A stretch of 64,000 nt of DNA from Daphnia carinata. Its lineage: Eukaryota > Arthropoda > Branchiopoda > Diplostraca > Daphniidae. Of this stretch, positions 22,827-35,900 are shown in pieces. Every line of letters starts with the position of its first letter. Positions within the stretch are counted from its first letter, which is position 1. The translations under genes and the position numbers were made by a program. The DNA lies in contig NC_081338.1 in the NCBI RefSeq assembly GCF_022539665.2, positions 4,463,679 through 4,527,678 of the forward strand, in the 5' to 3' direction. The notes below the pieces were generated by a model, which searched no databases, was not told the DNA's origin, and worked only from the letters and a program-made list of their open reading frames with translations.

Positions 22827-25800
22827 ACGGATGGCATTCAATTTCCGGCATGAAAAAAACAAAAAAAAAAAAAAAAAAATAGGAAAAAAATGGACTTACG
22901 CGCGGATCGTGAAAGTTGGCGACGGACGTCTCGGAAAAGACGCCGGCGAACAAGGCCGCTATGTTGGCCGTGTAGCTGGCCAAGAAGATGACGCTGAAGC
23001 CGCCCCAGACGTTGATGAGGAATTTGTTGGGCCACGATTTCGGCGCTTTAAAGGCCACCAAGTGGCTAAAGAGGAGGCCCCACATGACCCAAAGGGCCGA
23101 GGCAAGGCTAAAGTTTTTCGTCCGCTGGCGGCCCCACGGGTTGAGGCCGAACGGGCTCAGCCACTCGTAGACGGCCACGGCCAGCGCCGTCAGGTTGAGG
23201 CTGACGAAGATGCCGATCCACAGATCGGGACGGAAAGGTTTGAGGAAGGCCAGCAGGGGGACGTCGTCGTTGTTGATCTTGCTGGCCTGCAAGATGGACA
23301 GCCCCGAGTAGAAGTACGGAATGGAGAAATCAATGGCTTCGCTCCGGGCCGAAGTGACGCTCAACGGGGCGAAACTCAGATGGGCGGCGCCGGAGCGCAA
23401 ATCGGCCACGATGCCGTCCCACTTGCCCGTCACTTGCCTCTTGGCGCCGCACTGTCCGTCGGCGACGACGTAGACCTGGAACTTGACGTCCAGGTCGCTG
23501 GCCACGTTCTCCATGAGGTCGATCGAGTAGCCGTAGCAGCAAGTCAAATTGTAGAGACGGCCCTTGTGCAGCTGGGCGCCTTCGTAGTCGCCGAAAATGC
23601 GGGCCAGCTCGTCCTTTTGCCCGGTGGCGACGCGGAGACAAGGGACGCCCGTCAGGCAGCGCTGCTCTTCTTCCTCTTCGTCGTCCTCTTTAAAGACTTC
23701 CGTCTCCATCACGAAAGGCGGCGAGAAAATGGTGGCCACTCGGTAGACTCGTCGGCTGTGCGACCGAGGGCCGGCCAGTCCGCCTCCGGGCCATTGAACT
23801 CCTACAATTATATTATTTTTCATAACATTTCAATTCAAAGATAAACACAGCGCACCTAGCGGACATTCCCAATAAGTTTCTTAAAAAAAAAAAAAATAGG
23901 CACAAACTAATAGGATGAGCCATTGAAAAGCTTCAAGCTAACTTGGCTCTATACGCTCCTGAGAGCTCCTCCTACCCTCCCCCCCCCCCCACTCTTGACT
24001 CCTTTTTTTTTGGAACACATTGTATGTTACACACTCGTCAGAAGAGTAAAGTGGGGCCGCACGGCTTTTATCACAGAGATTTTCTGACTCTCTCACACAC
24101 AAGAGTCGAGTGGCATTTACCAGCAAAAATGACATCAGGAGCCATCAAAGAAGACCCTGGAGCCACACGGTGATTGGGTGAAGGCCAGCCAGTTTTTTTG
24201 TTTGTTTTTTTTTAGCTTTTTTTCGCAAAACATAAAATAGCCAACGAAATAGCGCAATGTCTCACAGTAAAGAGAAAACGTTGTTAGCTGGCTATTTGAT
24301 TTAAAGAAGAAAAAACAAAGCAATGTTTGTTCTTTTGAGTACAGACCTTTGAAAGTGACGGCCTGGCCAGAGACGTTGCCCACCGACTGCCAAACGGGCG
24401 CACGGAGAGGATCTTTGGCTGCGATGGGTTCGTTTAAAAGACTCGCATCGTCAGCAGCGCCCGTCGATATGACGACAGGCTGGCCGTTGTTTCGTCCATC
24501 CGAATCGTCTTGGTCTACATCCAATTCATCGACGTTGCTCTCCTCCGCTGCCGATGCATATTCTTCATCCTGCAGATCCTCATCGTCTTCATCCGCCAAT
24601 TCCTTTATTTTTTTTTTTTTCAAAAAATGAAATTCAGTAAACAAAAGAGAATTTAAATTGTTCATTTAAAAAACACAACCCCCCCCCCCCCCCCACACAG
24701 CAAAAAAAAAAAAACAAAAAAAACGAAAGAGATGGAAGAGATATAGCAAAAGATCCATCCATCAGGATCTTTGAGAGGGTCTAGGGACTTGTACCCCACT
24801 GGCCATTGATACATAACAATTTCGTACGGTCCGTCGGGCTGTTTTTTTTTACGATACAAGACATCCATGACGGATCCGAGTGGTTTTGCTTGCGTTTGCA
24901 AAACACACAAACACAGTCAGAAAAAGAAAAAAAACTTTGAACTCGCTAGAAAATGGGAGGGACGGGTGATGGATTCGAGGACTGATATCGGCCATCAAGT
25001 CCCTCGTCGTTGCTCTCATTGCGCATGGATTATTCCGGCTTGTCTTTTTCTTGTAATATCCGGCTGTTTTTCATTTCAAGCGGCTGGCCTATCTTACATA
25101 TGTAAATACAATTCCCCCACTAGGCATCGCTGGCTTCTTTTGGGCTGGCCATCGTCCGACCACACCCAATCATTCATGGCTATCGTGGCAACAAAAGAAC
25201 AATTTCACATTTCGTTTAGCCAAACAGAATTTTTCGCCTTTGCGTGCGCACACAGACTCGAATTCATCAACATCTTCTGCTTGCATATGGAAAGAAAAGC
25301 GGAGCAAAACCAAACACGATCTGATGTTTGCTTTCGAAAAAATCAAACGGCTCTCGGCCACAGTTGGCGGAGGGAAATGTTTGCCAAGCTCCTGATTTGC
25401 GTAGATATTTAGAATCGATGGGCGCGCTACATTAACCGATTGGCACACGTCAACGCCGGCCATTGCGGTATATGTACGCTAGTCTTTAAAAATTTTCCAA
25501 CCGCCCAATAAATAAATAAGAAAAATGCGTCATCAAAAAAAAAAAAAAACAAACAAACATAAACTGACCGCTGTGGCGTTGCCAAAATGTTTGTCGGATG
25601 TCGAGGAGGAGGAGGAGGAGTGTCTTCGTCGTCTCGTCAAAGCCAAGGAAGTAGAAGAAGAGGATGCTGATGTCTTGGTCGATTTGGCGCCGACGCCATT
25701 CGTATTACTCGCGCTGCTGCTGCTGCTGCTGCTCTTCGGATAGAAAGGTCCAGCCGGGACGAGATTGATGACGTCAAAGTTGGCCCGAAGAGCCGAGTCG

Positions 25801-27100
25801 ATTTTACCGCCTCCGTCGTAGGTCAGACGCCCGGCCAGCGCTTCTTTGACTCTCCATCGGATCTCGCTATAAAAAAAAAAAAAAAAATAAATAAGGAAGA
25901 AGAAGAAGAAAAAAAAAAAAAAAAAGAACTTAAATAACCTCTCCGCAAAAAAAAAAAAAAAAAAAGAAAAAGAAAGAAAGAAGAAGAACATTTAAAGACT
26001 TGATATATATATAATAAATCAACATGGCAACGCCCAAAAATAAAAACAAAACACAATCGAGTTTGTCTTTGTGTATCTTGGATTGTCTTGGCTGTTTTCA
26101 AAGACAACGCCCATCGCTCGTCTTCCGCCTTTTTTTTCTTTTTTTTTTTCTTTCTTCTTTTTACTGGAACATCGTCTTTTCACGTACTATTCTTCTTACT
26201 TGGCGACAGTGTAGACCGACCGACCCACACACACACACACACACACTTTGGCCGTTTCTCTCAAGGGCCAGCTTAAAAACGGGGATTGTCCACCGCAGGG
26301 CCCACCTTCTTCCGCTTGGCTTCTTCCTCTTTTGATAGAACGAACTGCCACAGCGATAAGCGATGAAACATAACCCAGAGGCCGCACAACTACACCGCTT
26401 CCCCCCCCCCCTCCCCTTCCCATCCTTCGTCTTTCCTACAAACGGGTGGAACGTATCGGAGGTGGGATAAAATATTAAAGACGGGAAGCGATGAGTTTTA
26501 CCTAAGACAAAATCAATTAGTTAAATCAAAAATGATTTTTGCAATTAGCACCATCTCGTGTTCGTAATAGCAACGACACAACGCATTCCGTTTTTGAACG
26601 AAATTTTTCGCACGTCGATATACGCATAATAGAGCATCTTAGCTCTATGTATAAATACATTGTACGACAAAAACATCTTTTTTAAGGGTCTGGCATGTTT
26701 TCTTTTTTTCTTTTTTTTTTCCCCGGAAAAGCATCCGCCTTTCCTTTTCCACGCCCCTGCAGGAGAAGAAGCTATTGATCCGCCAGCCCGAGCTAAGAAT
26801 TTTTCTTTTCCCTTGTGTGTGTGTGTGTGCACTCATAGAGCACACACACACACACACACACTGAGAAAAGATTTCTTCTCATTCTCTTGATATTCTACAC
26901 TTCCATCATCACCGCAGCTCCCCCCTACTTCCAGAGCAGGTTAACCCCTTCAAACTTTACAAACAAAAATCGTGAATCCACTCACGAATATTGCATAACA
27001 ACTTAGACTGAACCCTTCCTCCTTAAAAAAATAAAAATAAATTCTTTTACGTACATGATGACCTTGCTGTTGAAATAAAACGCCATTCCTTTTCTCATCC

Positions 27101-27136
<36 letters not shown>

Positions 27137-30100
27137 TTTGATCTCGTTGTTTGTTTTCTTCTCTGTTCCGCTCATGTCCCCCCCCCCCCCTCCCGAAAAC
27201 AGACCAGACCAATTTTCATCTAGATCTAGCAAGCTACTATATTGATGGGGAGGGCACGATATCGTTCTGGGTCCATCTATAGAGCCACACAGACCAGTTG
27301 TAAACGAAAATATATTGGACTGACCGAACGAACGAACGAAGCCCAATCCAAAGAAATGCGGCCAAACGAAATTCCTCCCCCCCCCCCTTTCTGTTTTTTT
27401 TTTTGCGCGCGCTATCCAATCCAATCAAGGTTAAACAGGCAGCGAAATAAAAGGGAATTCTACACAGACAACAGAGAGAGAGAGAGAGAGAGGCACGCAA
27501 GTTGAACGAAAGGGGAGCAAAGTGATTGTTATGCGCCTTTTCAGCACGAGGGCATTGTGTCGCCGATGATTGTGCCCAGCTCAGTTCAATTGTCAAGTAC
27601 CTGTCCATTTGTTTAGCCACTTGCAGCCGTTGGATGTTATGAGTGGCGCTAGTCTCGTTCGTCCACGATTCCAGCCACGTTTGCAGTTGATGGACGGCCA
27701 GACTGGCCCTGACGGACGAATGGATGATGGCCAGCGAGCCTTTCATCGTGTGCTTGGTCAGGCGCAGCGGTTGCTGAGACACGAGGCCGAGCAAACCAAG
27801 TGGCCAGTCGTCTTCGTCGTCTTGCCCATCGGCCGTCCATCCGACCGATGGCAAGCGTCCAGCCGCGGCCGGTGAATAGCCATCCGTCCAGTGATGATGG
27901 AAGCCCGCGACGGCTTGCTCCAGGGCCAGCCAAACCCAATCGCCGTTGAGCATGTTGAGACGACGGGCCTCGCGGAAGATGAGCGAGGCCAGACGCGGCT
28001 CGCAGCAAAAGGCGATGACCAGCGACGTCGTCTGCTGGATGCCGCTCAACTGGGCCAGGATCCGGTGCGGCGCCGACCCGCGATCCACCGTCACCACCAT
28101 CACCTGGGGATTTGAATGATTTTGATTTTATTTATTTATTTATTTTTTTTAAAGCGTAGATTATTTTAAAAACATTTCGAATTACCTTGCCGACGTTGGA
28201 CGGATGTCGTTGAACGACTTGCCGGATCTTCTGGGCATCCAATGAATCGTCGACAATCAGCGTCACGGGCAGCCAATTGTTGGCCAGCAGCAGGTGGTGT
28301 AGGGCCGACGCTAAATGATGGGGACCAGGATTGAGACCGACGTAAAACGGCGAAACTCCCTGATGGAATATCAAAAAAAAAAAAAATCAATCAATTAGCA
28401 TAAATTTAAAAAGAAAGAAAAAGGGAGGCCTAATTTTCTTTAGAAAAAAAAAAAAAAAAAAAATGGTGCCGTTTTACAGTGTAAGCGGCACGAACTTGTC
28501 CGTTAACTTTGAAATCATCGAGCGGAGACAGCTTGTGTGTGTGTGTGTGTGTGTGTGAACGTCAAAGAGAGAGAGAGAGTTTTGATGCAATCTCTCGCTG
28601 CTTCCTAATGGAACAACCACCACCCAGCGAGATCAATACTTCTCCTACCGCGATCTTTTCTTGCCAGGCTCATCAAAGACAGTCAAAGAGAATCACATTT
28701 TTATTCATTTCCAAGTTGTTTTTTTTTTTTTTTTTTAGAGGGACGGCTAGTATGGTTCAATTATTGCATCACACTCGTTATTTTCTAAGCCTCGAAAGCC
28801 TAAAATGGCGGACGAGCTTTCACGCATCAGCCAATTGTTGAATCGCACAAACATCAAAAACTAACCTAAAAATTAATCCTACATCTTTTTTTTTTTTTTT
28901 TTTTTTTTTTTGTTTGATTGAGACCGTGTTATGATTATTATTATTATTCGGCTGCACCGCAGCGGAAAGCCTTGCGGGGGGTTAGACGGAAGCAGCAGCC
29001 GGGAATGAAAGAAAATGGGGCCAGCCCCTAAAGCTTTTCTTCTTCTTCTTCTTCCTTTTTTTTTTTTTTTTTTTGCTTTCCGTGTACAGCTTTCAGAAGA
29101 GATACAAAGCTTTTTTTCTTTTGCCTTTCTTCTTTTTTTTTTTTTACTCGATAACGAGTTATAGAGCCATCTACTATCCATCAGTCCGTCGCCCCGTTAT
29201 CGATCCAACTAACAGGGGATGAACGTCATGGCTCTAATTTTCAAATCCGGCTCGTGAAAAGTTTTTGTTCTGCTCTACGACCGATGACAACTGTTTGCTC
29301 CAGACTTCGGGATTAGCGTTGTATTAAAAAAAAAAAAAATAAATAAATTCGGATAAAAAACAAATCGATTCAATTTCTCAACCACGTTCTACTTCCCATA
29401 CGATCATTTTTAAATATTTGTGTTGCAAGTTTCCGAATGCGTTTCCGGCACACGCTTCACACACACACACAAAAAAAAAAAATAAATGAATCTGAAAAAT
29501 AAAAAAAAAACTCGACAGGAAGTCTTGCACGTTCGGTGTCGATGACATTTTTTTTTTTTTTTGTGGGAAGGAACAAGCAAGAGATTTACGGTGGATGAGC
29601 AACAGGAAATGATGCGTATTTTTGCTGAATTTGAAACATGTATCGATTTTTCCCGAACGAGGAACGAATTACAGCCTAAGAAAAGAGCCATGTAACATTC
29701 GTCTTTTCTCACTTTGGTTGATGATACCTGCTATTCCCATCATCTTCTTTTTGTTTTATGAACGTCAAGTGCGTTCTTGACATCGGGACACGTAATGTAT
29801 GACCGAGAGGGACGTAGATAAAATGCAAAAAAAAACAAACAAAATACACCATCCATCAGTTCCGTATCTTGGCCCAAGGATCGACAAGCTCATTCAAAGA
29901 CCTACCCAGTATGCTACATCCGGAGAATATGTGTACGACGAGCCTATTCTTTAAATGACTTTTCTTTTATTATTCAATTTTATTTATTATTATTTTTTTT
30001 TTTTTAAAGAGCCATTCAACCGTGAATGTGTGCGCGCGCGTGCCGACGGAGATATATATCTAAATTAGATAAACATTGACGTCCGCAATTGTTTTCGATG

Positions 30101-32970
30101 CGATAAAAATTTCGATAAATAATCATGTTGCATGAATCGTAAAAAATAAAATAACTACCGACGATATAAACAAAACAAAAACAAAAATTGCAACGCCGCC
30201 TGATAGATTTGCTTCTTCCATAGAGGAGCCCCCTTGTATTTACTGCCATAACGACTGGCAAATCTATCGATCGTTTCGAGAGATATGGCGTCGTCTCTTT
30301 TCCTCGCCACGCTTCTATTGTTATTAGCAGCTACCATCGTCATATGTGGTAAGAAAAAAAAACAAAACAAAAAAAAACATTTCTACTCTAAGAAAAATAA
30401 AGACATTCGTAAGACTTTTCTTTTGAAAGCTTGTCGGCTACTTGACAAAAAAAAAAAAAAAAAAAAACCTCCAAACTTTTGAATTGAAAATTAGCCAACA
30501 AGGCGTTTCGGGATTATGATGTAATCTTTTAAATGGCACTCCTAAAGAAATGTTAGGGGGGGGGGGGAATAAAAAAACATAGAGGAAGGGGAACGATCTT
30601 TAATTCCAGAGATCGAAAAGGGAAGGAGGGATCGATTCGAGCATTTCGGTTTGTCACAAAAACTTTTCTATTTTCTTTTTCTCCGACACGAAAATCCCTT
30701 GCATCACAACCAAAAAACATGATTAGGATTTAGGAGTTGGCACTACGCTCTGAGTGGTAATGTTTGCATAGTTATTCGGTGCCACCATAAAGCGTTAAAC
30801 AAAGGCCAAGGCAAAGGGATTCTTGATGCCCTTTTAAAAACATTTTTGTGGGTTTTGCCTTCAATGTGGTTAGTGACGTCAATTGGACCTTTCTATTTTT
30901 TTTTTCCAATCGAAGTTTTAAAAGAAAAAAAATGTAGAAACGGGGGGGAAACCCCGTAGATGTGCAATGCGTTTCATAACTTAAGGAAAGAAAACGACGT
31001 TAAGTTGTTTCTTTAAAGGACGTTTTCATTGGGCAGAGTTATCGATCAATTCGTGTGCTGTGTGTTTTTCAAATAAGAGCGCGTGATTTGAAAAAGAAAG
31101 GGGGGGGGGGCCGTAGCCATTAGAACATTTTCAATGGCAAACCCGACATGCGGTAATCACGAAAGACTTATGACTTATATTCTTTACGTACATTATTACG
31201 TCGCGCTTAAAGAGTCTGGAAAAGATGAAAGCCTCTTCGTTATTTAGCTGAAAAAAAAAGGCCATCAAATGTCAACAAAAGACGCTCTATCGAGATGGTC
31301 GAACTTTATGAAAGTATTTGAAAAAAAAGTACCGGGAATTTCGAATTTTAGATTGAAACGAAATCGCAGAAAACGATTGAACCGTGCGGTCCTCCGCCAC
31401 AACAAATAATAGAATCAAAAATCTTCAAACGAATCGCAGACGGGAAATTCCAAAAAAAAAAAAAAAAAAAAGAAAAGAAAAAGGGGAAGGCGGCCGCCGT
31501 TCGTGATAAAAAAAAAAAAAAAAAAAGAGATCCATCATAAAAGAAGATCGATATAAAATGACCCGTTTCCAGCCGTAAAGAGTCGCCAATAGGAAGGCGC
31601 TCATTCATCGGGCGAACGCGGGATAGAAAATGCGCTGGACGGATGCAACGTCGTACAATGAAAACACGACTGTGTATACAAGTACATATGTGTGTGTGTC
31701 CTTGTACAAGGCATCACAAATTGACATCCCCCCCCACCCCACTCTCTCTTCTTTTTCGTGATTCAGCCGACTAATGGACACCGTGATGTCCGCTGCTCAT
31801 CGAGCCCCGTGACTCTGTGCTTATTACATCACTTTCTCCATGTAGGCTCTGAAGACGGCCATGTTTGTTTCCAGACTAAATATTTCCATTGGTTGCCTTT
31901 GTCGCATTTCCATTTATTTCGGGCCCCAATTGATGCGTCAATCGACCTAATTCGCACGGCTCCCTTTCCATTTCGGATTATTATTATTATTTTCAAAAAA
32001 AAAACAAAAAAATAATAATAATTAGAGATGTACACGATAAAGTATGTCCAGTCCATCACATGAAAAAAAACAAACAAAAAAAAACAAAAAAAAATTAGAG
32101 ACATGACTTCATGTCGCTCCCGGCGCCTTCACGGGCTTTTGAACGCTCAACAGCCGTGCGACTCGTACATGAAAAGAAATGAATTGAAGCGCGCTGGACT
32201 GTCTCACTTTGTCGCATCCATGTTTCACACTTAGCCATTAAGACGATTAGGAAAAAAAAAACCAAGACATTCTGTAGCTGCGTGTCATCTTCTATCGGGA
32301 CCATGTCTGCAAGCCACGCCCATTGCCCCACCCCAGATAGTCAATTGGACGATTGCATTGGCAAAAGAAAACACGCGGAAAAAAAAAACAAAAAAACGGG
32401 CACTTTTTAAAAAAGAAAAGAGAAACTTACCCGGAAGGATGAATCGTCGAGTCCGCGCTGCGCCCGTGCTCCAATGACGGGCAGATGGAACGGCGAGGCG
32501 GCGAGGGCAACACGGAAGACGGCGTAATCGTCGGCCGATAGGACGAGGATGGCGACGGGCCGATGAGAGGCGATGAGGCGATCGAGATCGTCTGCCGTTT
32601 GATTGACCCACCACTGCGACGAGTACGTGACACTGTCCACTGTTAGACGTCGCCCACTGGCCAGCCATTTCTTGCGCTGGCCCCGGCCGGCCGACGACGT
32701 GCTGATGTTGACATCTGCAGCTGCAGCAGCACCGATCCCGCTGTTTTGGCCATTCCATCCGGCTGTCCACGCCGTTTTCTCCTTGTTGAGTGCAATCAGC
32801 GTTTTGTGCATGACGCGCTCCATTGTTGCCATTTCGCTCGCGTCGAATACGGCCAGCATACGCACAGGCCGAGGGCCCGCTCTGGCCCCTTGATCCGGCT
32901 GGCCGGCGGTGGCCATTACCAATAAGAACAACAGCTTTGAAATGATTACAACGAGCCGTTGGTATGCCAT
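19614..32970 (-). CDS. NMDA-type ionotropic glutamate receptor subunit, GluN3-like
   Basis: Twelve exons with fully consistent phases: 32970-32431, 28359-28186, 28103-27601, 25866-25569, 24602-24347, 23801-22900, 21765-21632, 21547-21403, 21113-20820, 20747-20628, 20531-20033, 19969-19614; 1406 residues. A signal peptide and amino-terminal LIVBP-like domain fill exons 1-4. The S1 half of the ligand domain (about 610-770) keeps the ligand-binding Arg in SARSEAIDF (about 743). M1 is ~784-803, a re-entrant M2 loop ~822-837, M3 ~854-873 with SYTANIAALFAG. S2 retains SSAAQHY and the Asp in LLIGDTPILDYY; M4 is ~1030-1054. The stretches YEWLSPFGLNPWGRQR and FALPVLRR after M4 fit GluN3 better than GluN1 or GluN2. 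GluN3 subunits bind glycine and lower calcium flow. The ~320-residue tail is acidic, then has a coiled-coil-like end. Exons 5 and 11 have A-rich, weak acceptors. Confidence 0.9.
22296..22388. repeat. Inverted microsatellite pair (CA)11 and (GT)7 with poly-A between
   Basis: CA run 22296-22317 and GT run 22375-22388, separated by 57 bases that include A20 at 22337-22356. The arms are complementary over 14 bases. Confidence 0.75.
22796..22825 (+). repeat. Poly-T run of 30
   Basis: T30 just downstream of exon 6 of the GluN3-like gene (poly-A on the gene strand), about 75 bases past the donor at 22899. Confidence 0.9.
24679..24694 (+). repeat. Poly-C run of 16
   Basis: Uninterrupted C16 in intron 4 of the GluN3-like gene, close to an A13 run. 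On the gene strand it is poly-G. Confidence 0.9.
26814..26861. repeat. Inverted microsatellite pair (TG)8 and (CA)10
   Basis: A TG run (26814-26829) and a CA run (26841-26861) are separated by 11 bases, so the two arms are complementary and could pair into a hairpin of about 16 bp. Confidence 0.8.
27102..27134 (+). repeat. Poly-A run of 33
   Basis: Uninterrupted A33 in intron 3 of the GluN3-like gene (poly-T on the gene strand). No target-site duplication or retroelement body is visible beside it. Confidence 0.9.
28360..32430 (-). other. First intron of the GluN3-like gene (4.1 kb)
   Basis: The largest intron of the window, between the first and second exons of the amino-terminal domain. 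Contains a (TG)12 tract at 28534-28557, a T26 run at 28886-28911 and many shorter homopolymers. First introns often hold enhancers, but I see no specific site. Confidence 0.6.
28534..28557. repeat. (TG)12 microsatellite
   Basis: Perfect dinucleotide run in the first intron of the GluN3-like gene, followed by a short (AG)n run near 28566-28578. Confidence 0.9.
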
Positions 32971-35900
32971 GACCGTCGTCGACTGGCGAGTCGTTGCCGT
33001 CGATGAAATCACAAAGAAAAGCCATCAAGACGCCATCAAAAACGCGCACTTAATTCCATCCCTCTTTTTTTTTCCCTTAATATTTGTTTGTTTTTTTGTT
33101 TTTAAATGAGTTTTTGTTTGTTTTGTTTTTTTCACACAGAGACGCACTCGACAAATGATTGTAAGACACAACGTAGGTCACGGGACATTCACACGCGCGT
33201 TAACACTAACGACGAACGCTAGATCACTCAAGGCCGTCTAAATGAGACGTGATATTTTTTTTTTTTGGGGCTGTTTGTCCTTCCTCCCCATTATTATTCC
33301 GCTGCTGGCCATCCATCAACGCACAATTTCCGCCTTCCTAAACGGGACACTTCAAAATAAATTCTAATTCAAACCAAAAAAATTTAGAATTAAAAGGAAA
33401 ATGTTCGTACGCGGGAGAGATAGAAGAAAGAAACGGGGAGGTTGGGGAAAAAAAAAAAAAGGGGGAGGAAAAGAACCAAAAAAATAAAAAACGGAACTAA
33501 AAGGAAAAAACGGGAAAAAAATTCTCAGGCTGGGCACGGGAGCGGCAAAAGGAAGGAGCCACAACTGACGACCGACTGATGCTGGATCAGTTCTATCTTA
33601 GCCGAAAGTTGCGTGCTGCCTCTGCGTGCTCGATCCTGCGCAATCTGACCTCTTCTACGGCTCCTCTCTCTGTTTTTCACACACTTTCTTTGCCCCACTC
33701 TAACCATCAAAAAGCTAATGGCAAACGCTGCCCTACATGAGAAGGTCATCATTTAAAAACCAACAGAAAAACAAACAAACAAACAAAACAAAAGGCCTTA
33801 CGTGCTGCTTTAATGAGCTTTGAATAGGCGTCGTCCCCAATCGCAAGGCGGAGTTTGAAAACAGGTGAAAACGACAAGGCACCTGCTGCTATTGACGGGC
33901 AAAGCTGCGCCTGCGGTGAGCCACTTGATCGGTTTTCTGAATTTTGAATCCATTTTTTTTTTCACAGGGGGGGGGGGGGGGGGGGAGGCAGCCTGGGTTT
34001 AAAATTAAAAAAAAAAAAAAAGAAGAAAAAAAAGTAATAGCGATAAAGAACTTGGCGTCGACACAAACGAGAGAAAATAAGTTCGTTAAACTGTTATCAT
34101 CTTCTCGCACTTGGACGTTAAACACGTGCGCTGCGATGATGGAAACGAATTTCCCGATGGGGTCGTTAACTTCGTTTTTTTTTTTTTTTTTTTTTGGGTG
34201 GCTCGAGTTGACGGTCGGTGGTTTTCAGCTGTGTCACGCAAAAAAGGGAAAACGACGTAAGAAACGAAGCAATTTTGAATGGTTTAAAATAAAAATGGGT
34301 GGCAAGCTGCTTACCTTATTTTTCTTTCAAACTCAATCGATAACTGCATTGAGGACCGGTACATTCATCATTCGGCGAAGCGATTGGCCAAAGGCATCTC
34401 AAAGACGGCTATTTGCATATCCTTTTTCTTTCAATAAAAAAAAAAAAAAAATTACATAACAAAAAAGTTTTTAAGCAAGAATTCGAGCAACAAATAATTG
34501 AGTAAAGAATCAAATTTCAAAAGGAATGAATTTAAAAAAAAAAAAAAAATAAAAAAATACCAAGCGACTCGTGGAGGCAGGACGTCCACACAATTTTTAT
34601 GAAACGGCTTGTGTGGAAAGAAAAATCGATCAGTCAACTTCTGTGTGTGTGTGTGTACAGCAATACAGAAGCCCCCCCACAACCCACTATATACATATCC
34701 GTCTGCACCAGAAGTATAGACCAACAGACAGTAGGAACCCGCCCCCCTCTCTCTCTCTCTCTCTCTTTTTCGTTCGGTCAAGTCTGAAGAGGACAGCAGC
34801 ACGGAGAAATGGTACGGGAAGCTTTCAGAGAAATCCCGCGACTCGTGAATAAGGCAAGAGGCTGCTGATGCTCATCCTTAAGCTCCCGTTCCAACTCTCT
34901 CTCTCTCTGCAGTTGTAATAAAACATGACCAACAAAAAAAAAGAAAAGAAAAGAGAACCGGGCCACAAACCTCTTTCCTTTTTTTTTTTTTTCCATTGGC
35001 TTCTTTTCATCTCTCTAATACGAAATGACTCGCCAAATACAAGACACACACGGACCATATAACTTGCCCGTCTTCCGTACACACAACTTCTCTTTTTATG
35101 GATAGCTGGACAGGAATGGGTGAAGAAGGAGGGAGGGGGAAAGAGGGTGAAGATGGATGTAGTCAATCTCCTTCTTCAAATGCATATTCCATCATCGTCT
35201 CAAAGGTACACCTCACCTATTTCAACGATCCAACCGATAAAAATAAAGGTTTTTTTCTCTTTCGTTTCAAATATATTTTGTCGTTTCTTTTTTTTTTTTT
35301 TTTTATCTTTTTCTTTTTAACCTTCCTTTTTTTTGTTGCGTCTTTCTTTCTACGTTTTTTTTTTCCAACTTCTTTCGTTTTCCACAGCAACAGAGAAAAG
35401 AGCGAGATCTGAGGGTGAACGAGGGTAGCACACAATCACACACACATACAGAGATGATAACGTCCACAGAATAAAGATGATTCCCAGTCGAACAGATAAA
35501 AAAAAAAGAATGAAATGACTGGACGCGTTACATCACGCGATGGTTTTCCTCCATTTTTTTTTTGTTCCCATCGGCAACCAGCAACGGCGCCGACAACAAT
35601 AATCGACACGCAAACAGCAGTAAGAACCCCCCCCCCCCGCCATCTCTTTCAGCTCTCGGACGCACATAGATCCTCTTGAAGTGCGATGCTCACATCCATG
35701 CAAGTTCCTTGTTGCAACTTTTTTTTGTTTCGATTCTCTGGCATTTGAAAGAGACACAAAGAGCTTTCACAGCAAACACACAATGGGTCACAATTAATCG
35801 GGGAGGAGGTTTGAGAGAAAAACAAAGGCATGAAATATAGTTAAGCATACACGACTAGATCTCTCCCAAGTCCTCATGTCTTTTTTCACTTCCAATCTTT

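Larger units (their letters stand above)
21766..22899 (-). other. Intron 6 of the GluN3-like gene with microsatellites
   Basis: About 1.1 kb between the exons for M3 and S2. It carries a (CA)n tract at 22296-22317, an A20 run at 22337-22356, a (GT)n tract at 22375-22388 and a T30 run at 22796-22825. No exon was found in it. Confidence 0.6.
25867..27600 (-). other. Intron 3 of the GluN3-like gene
   Basis: About 1.7 kb with pyrimidine/purine-asymmetric A and T runs, an A33 run at 27102-27134, a C12 run at 27179-27190 and paired GT/CA microsatellites near 26814-26861. No coding exon recognised. Confidence 0.6.

Noticed and set aside
22831..23844. 337-residue open frame on the plus strand
   Set aside because: It is the antisense shadow of the large GluN3-like exon; its composition (Arg, Gly, Asp, Val) follows from the GC-rich codons on the other strand.
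24662..24910. Open frame on the minus strand with KPLGSVMDVLYR and VMYQWPVGYKSLD, considered as a GluN3-like exon
   Set aside because: No acceptor gives the right phase from exon 4 and there is no convincing donor. Exons 4 and 5 join directly in phase 0 without it. Could be an unused or alternative exon.
25170..25463. 97-codon minus-strand frame within intron 4 of the GluN3-like gene
   Set aside because: No acceptor or donor at suitable positions and no motif; the flanking exons already join in phase.
27102..27134. Poly-A run considered as a retroposon tail
   Set aside because: No retroelement or processed-gene body and no target-site duplication beside it; the region has many similar runs of every base.
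33570..33620. Short similarity to U2 snRNA (ggctaagat on the minus strand)
   Set aside because: Only about nine bases match, and the Sm site and stem-loops expected of U2 are not there.
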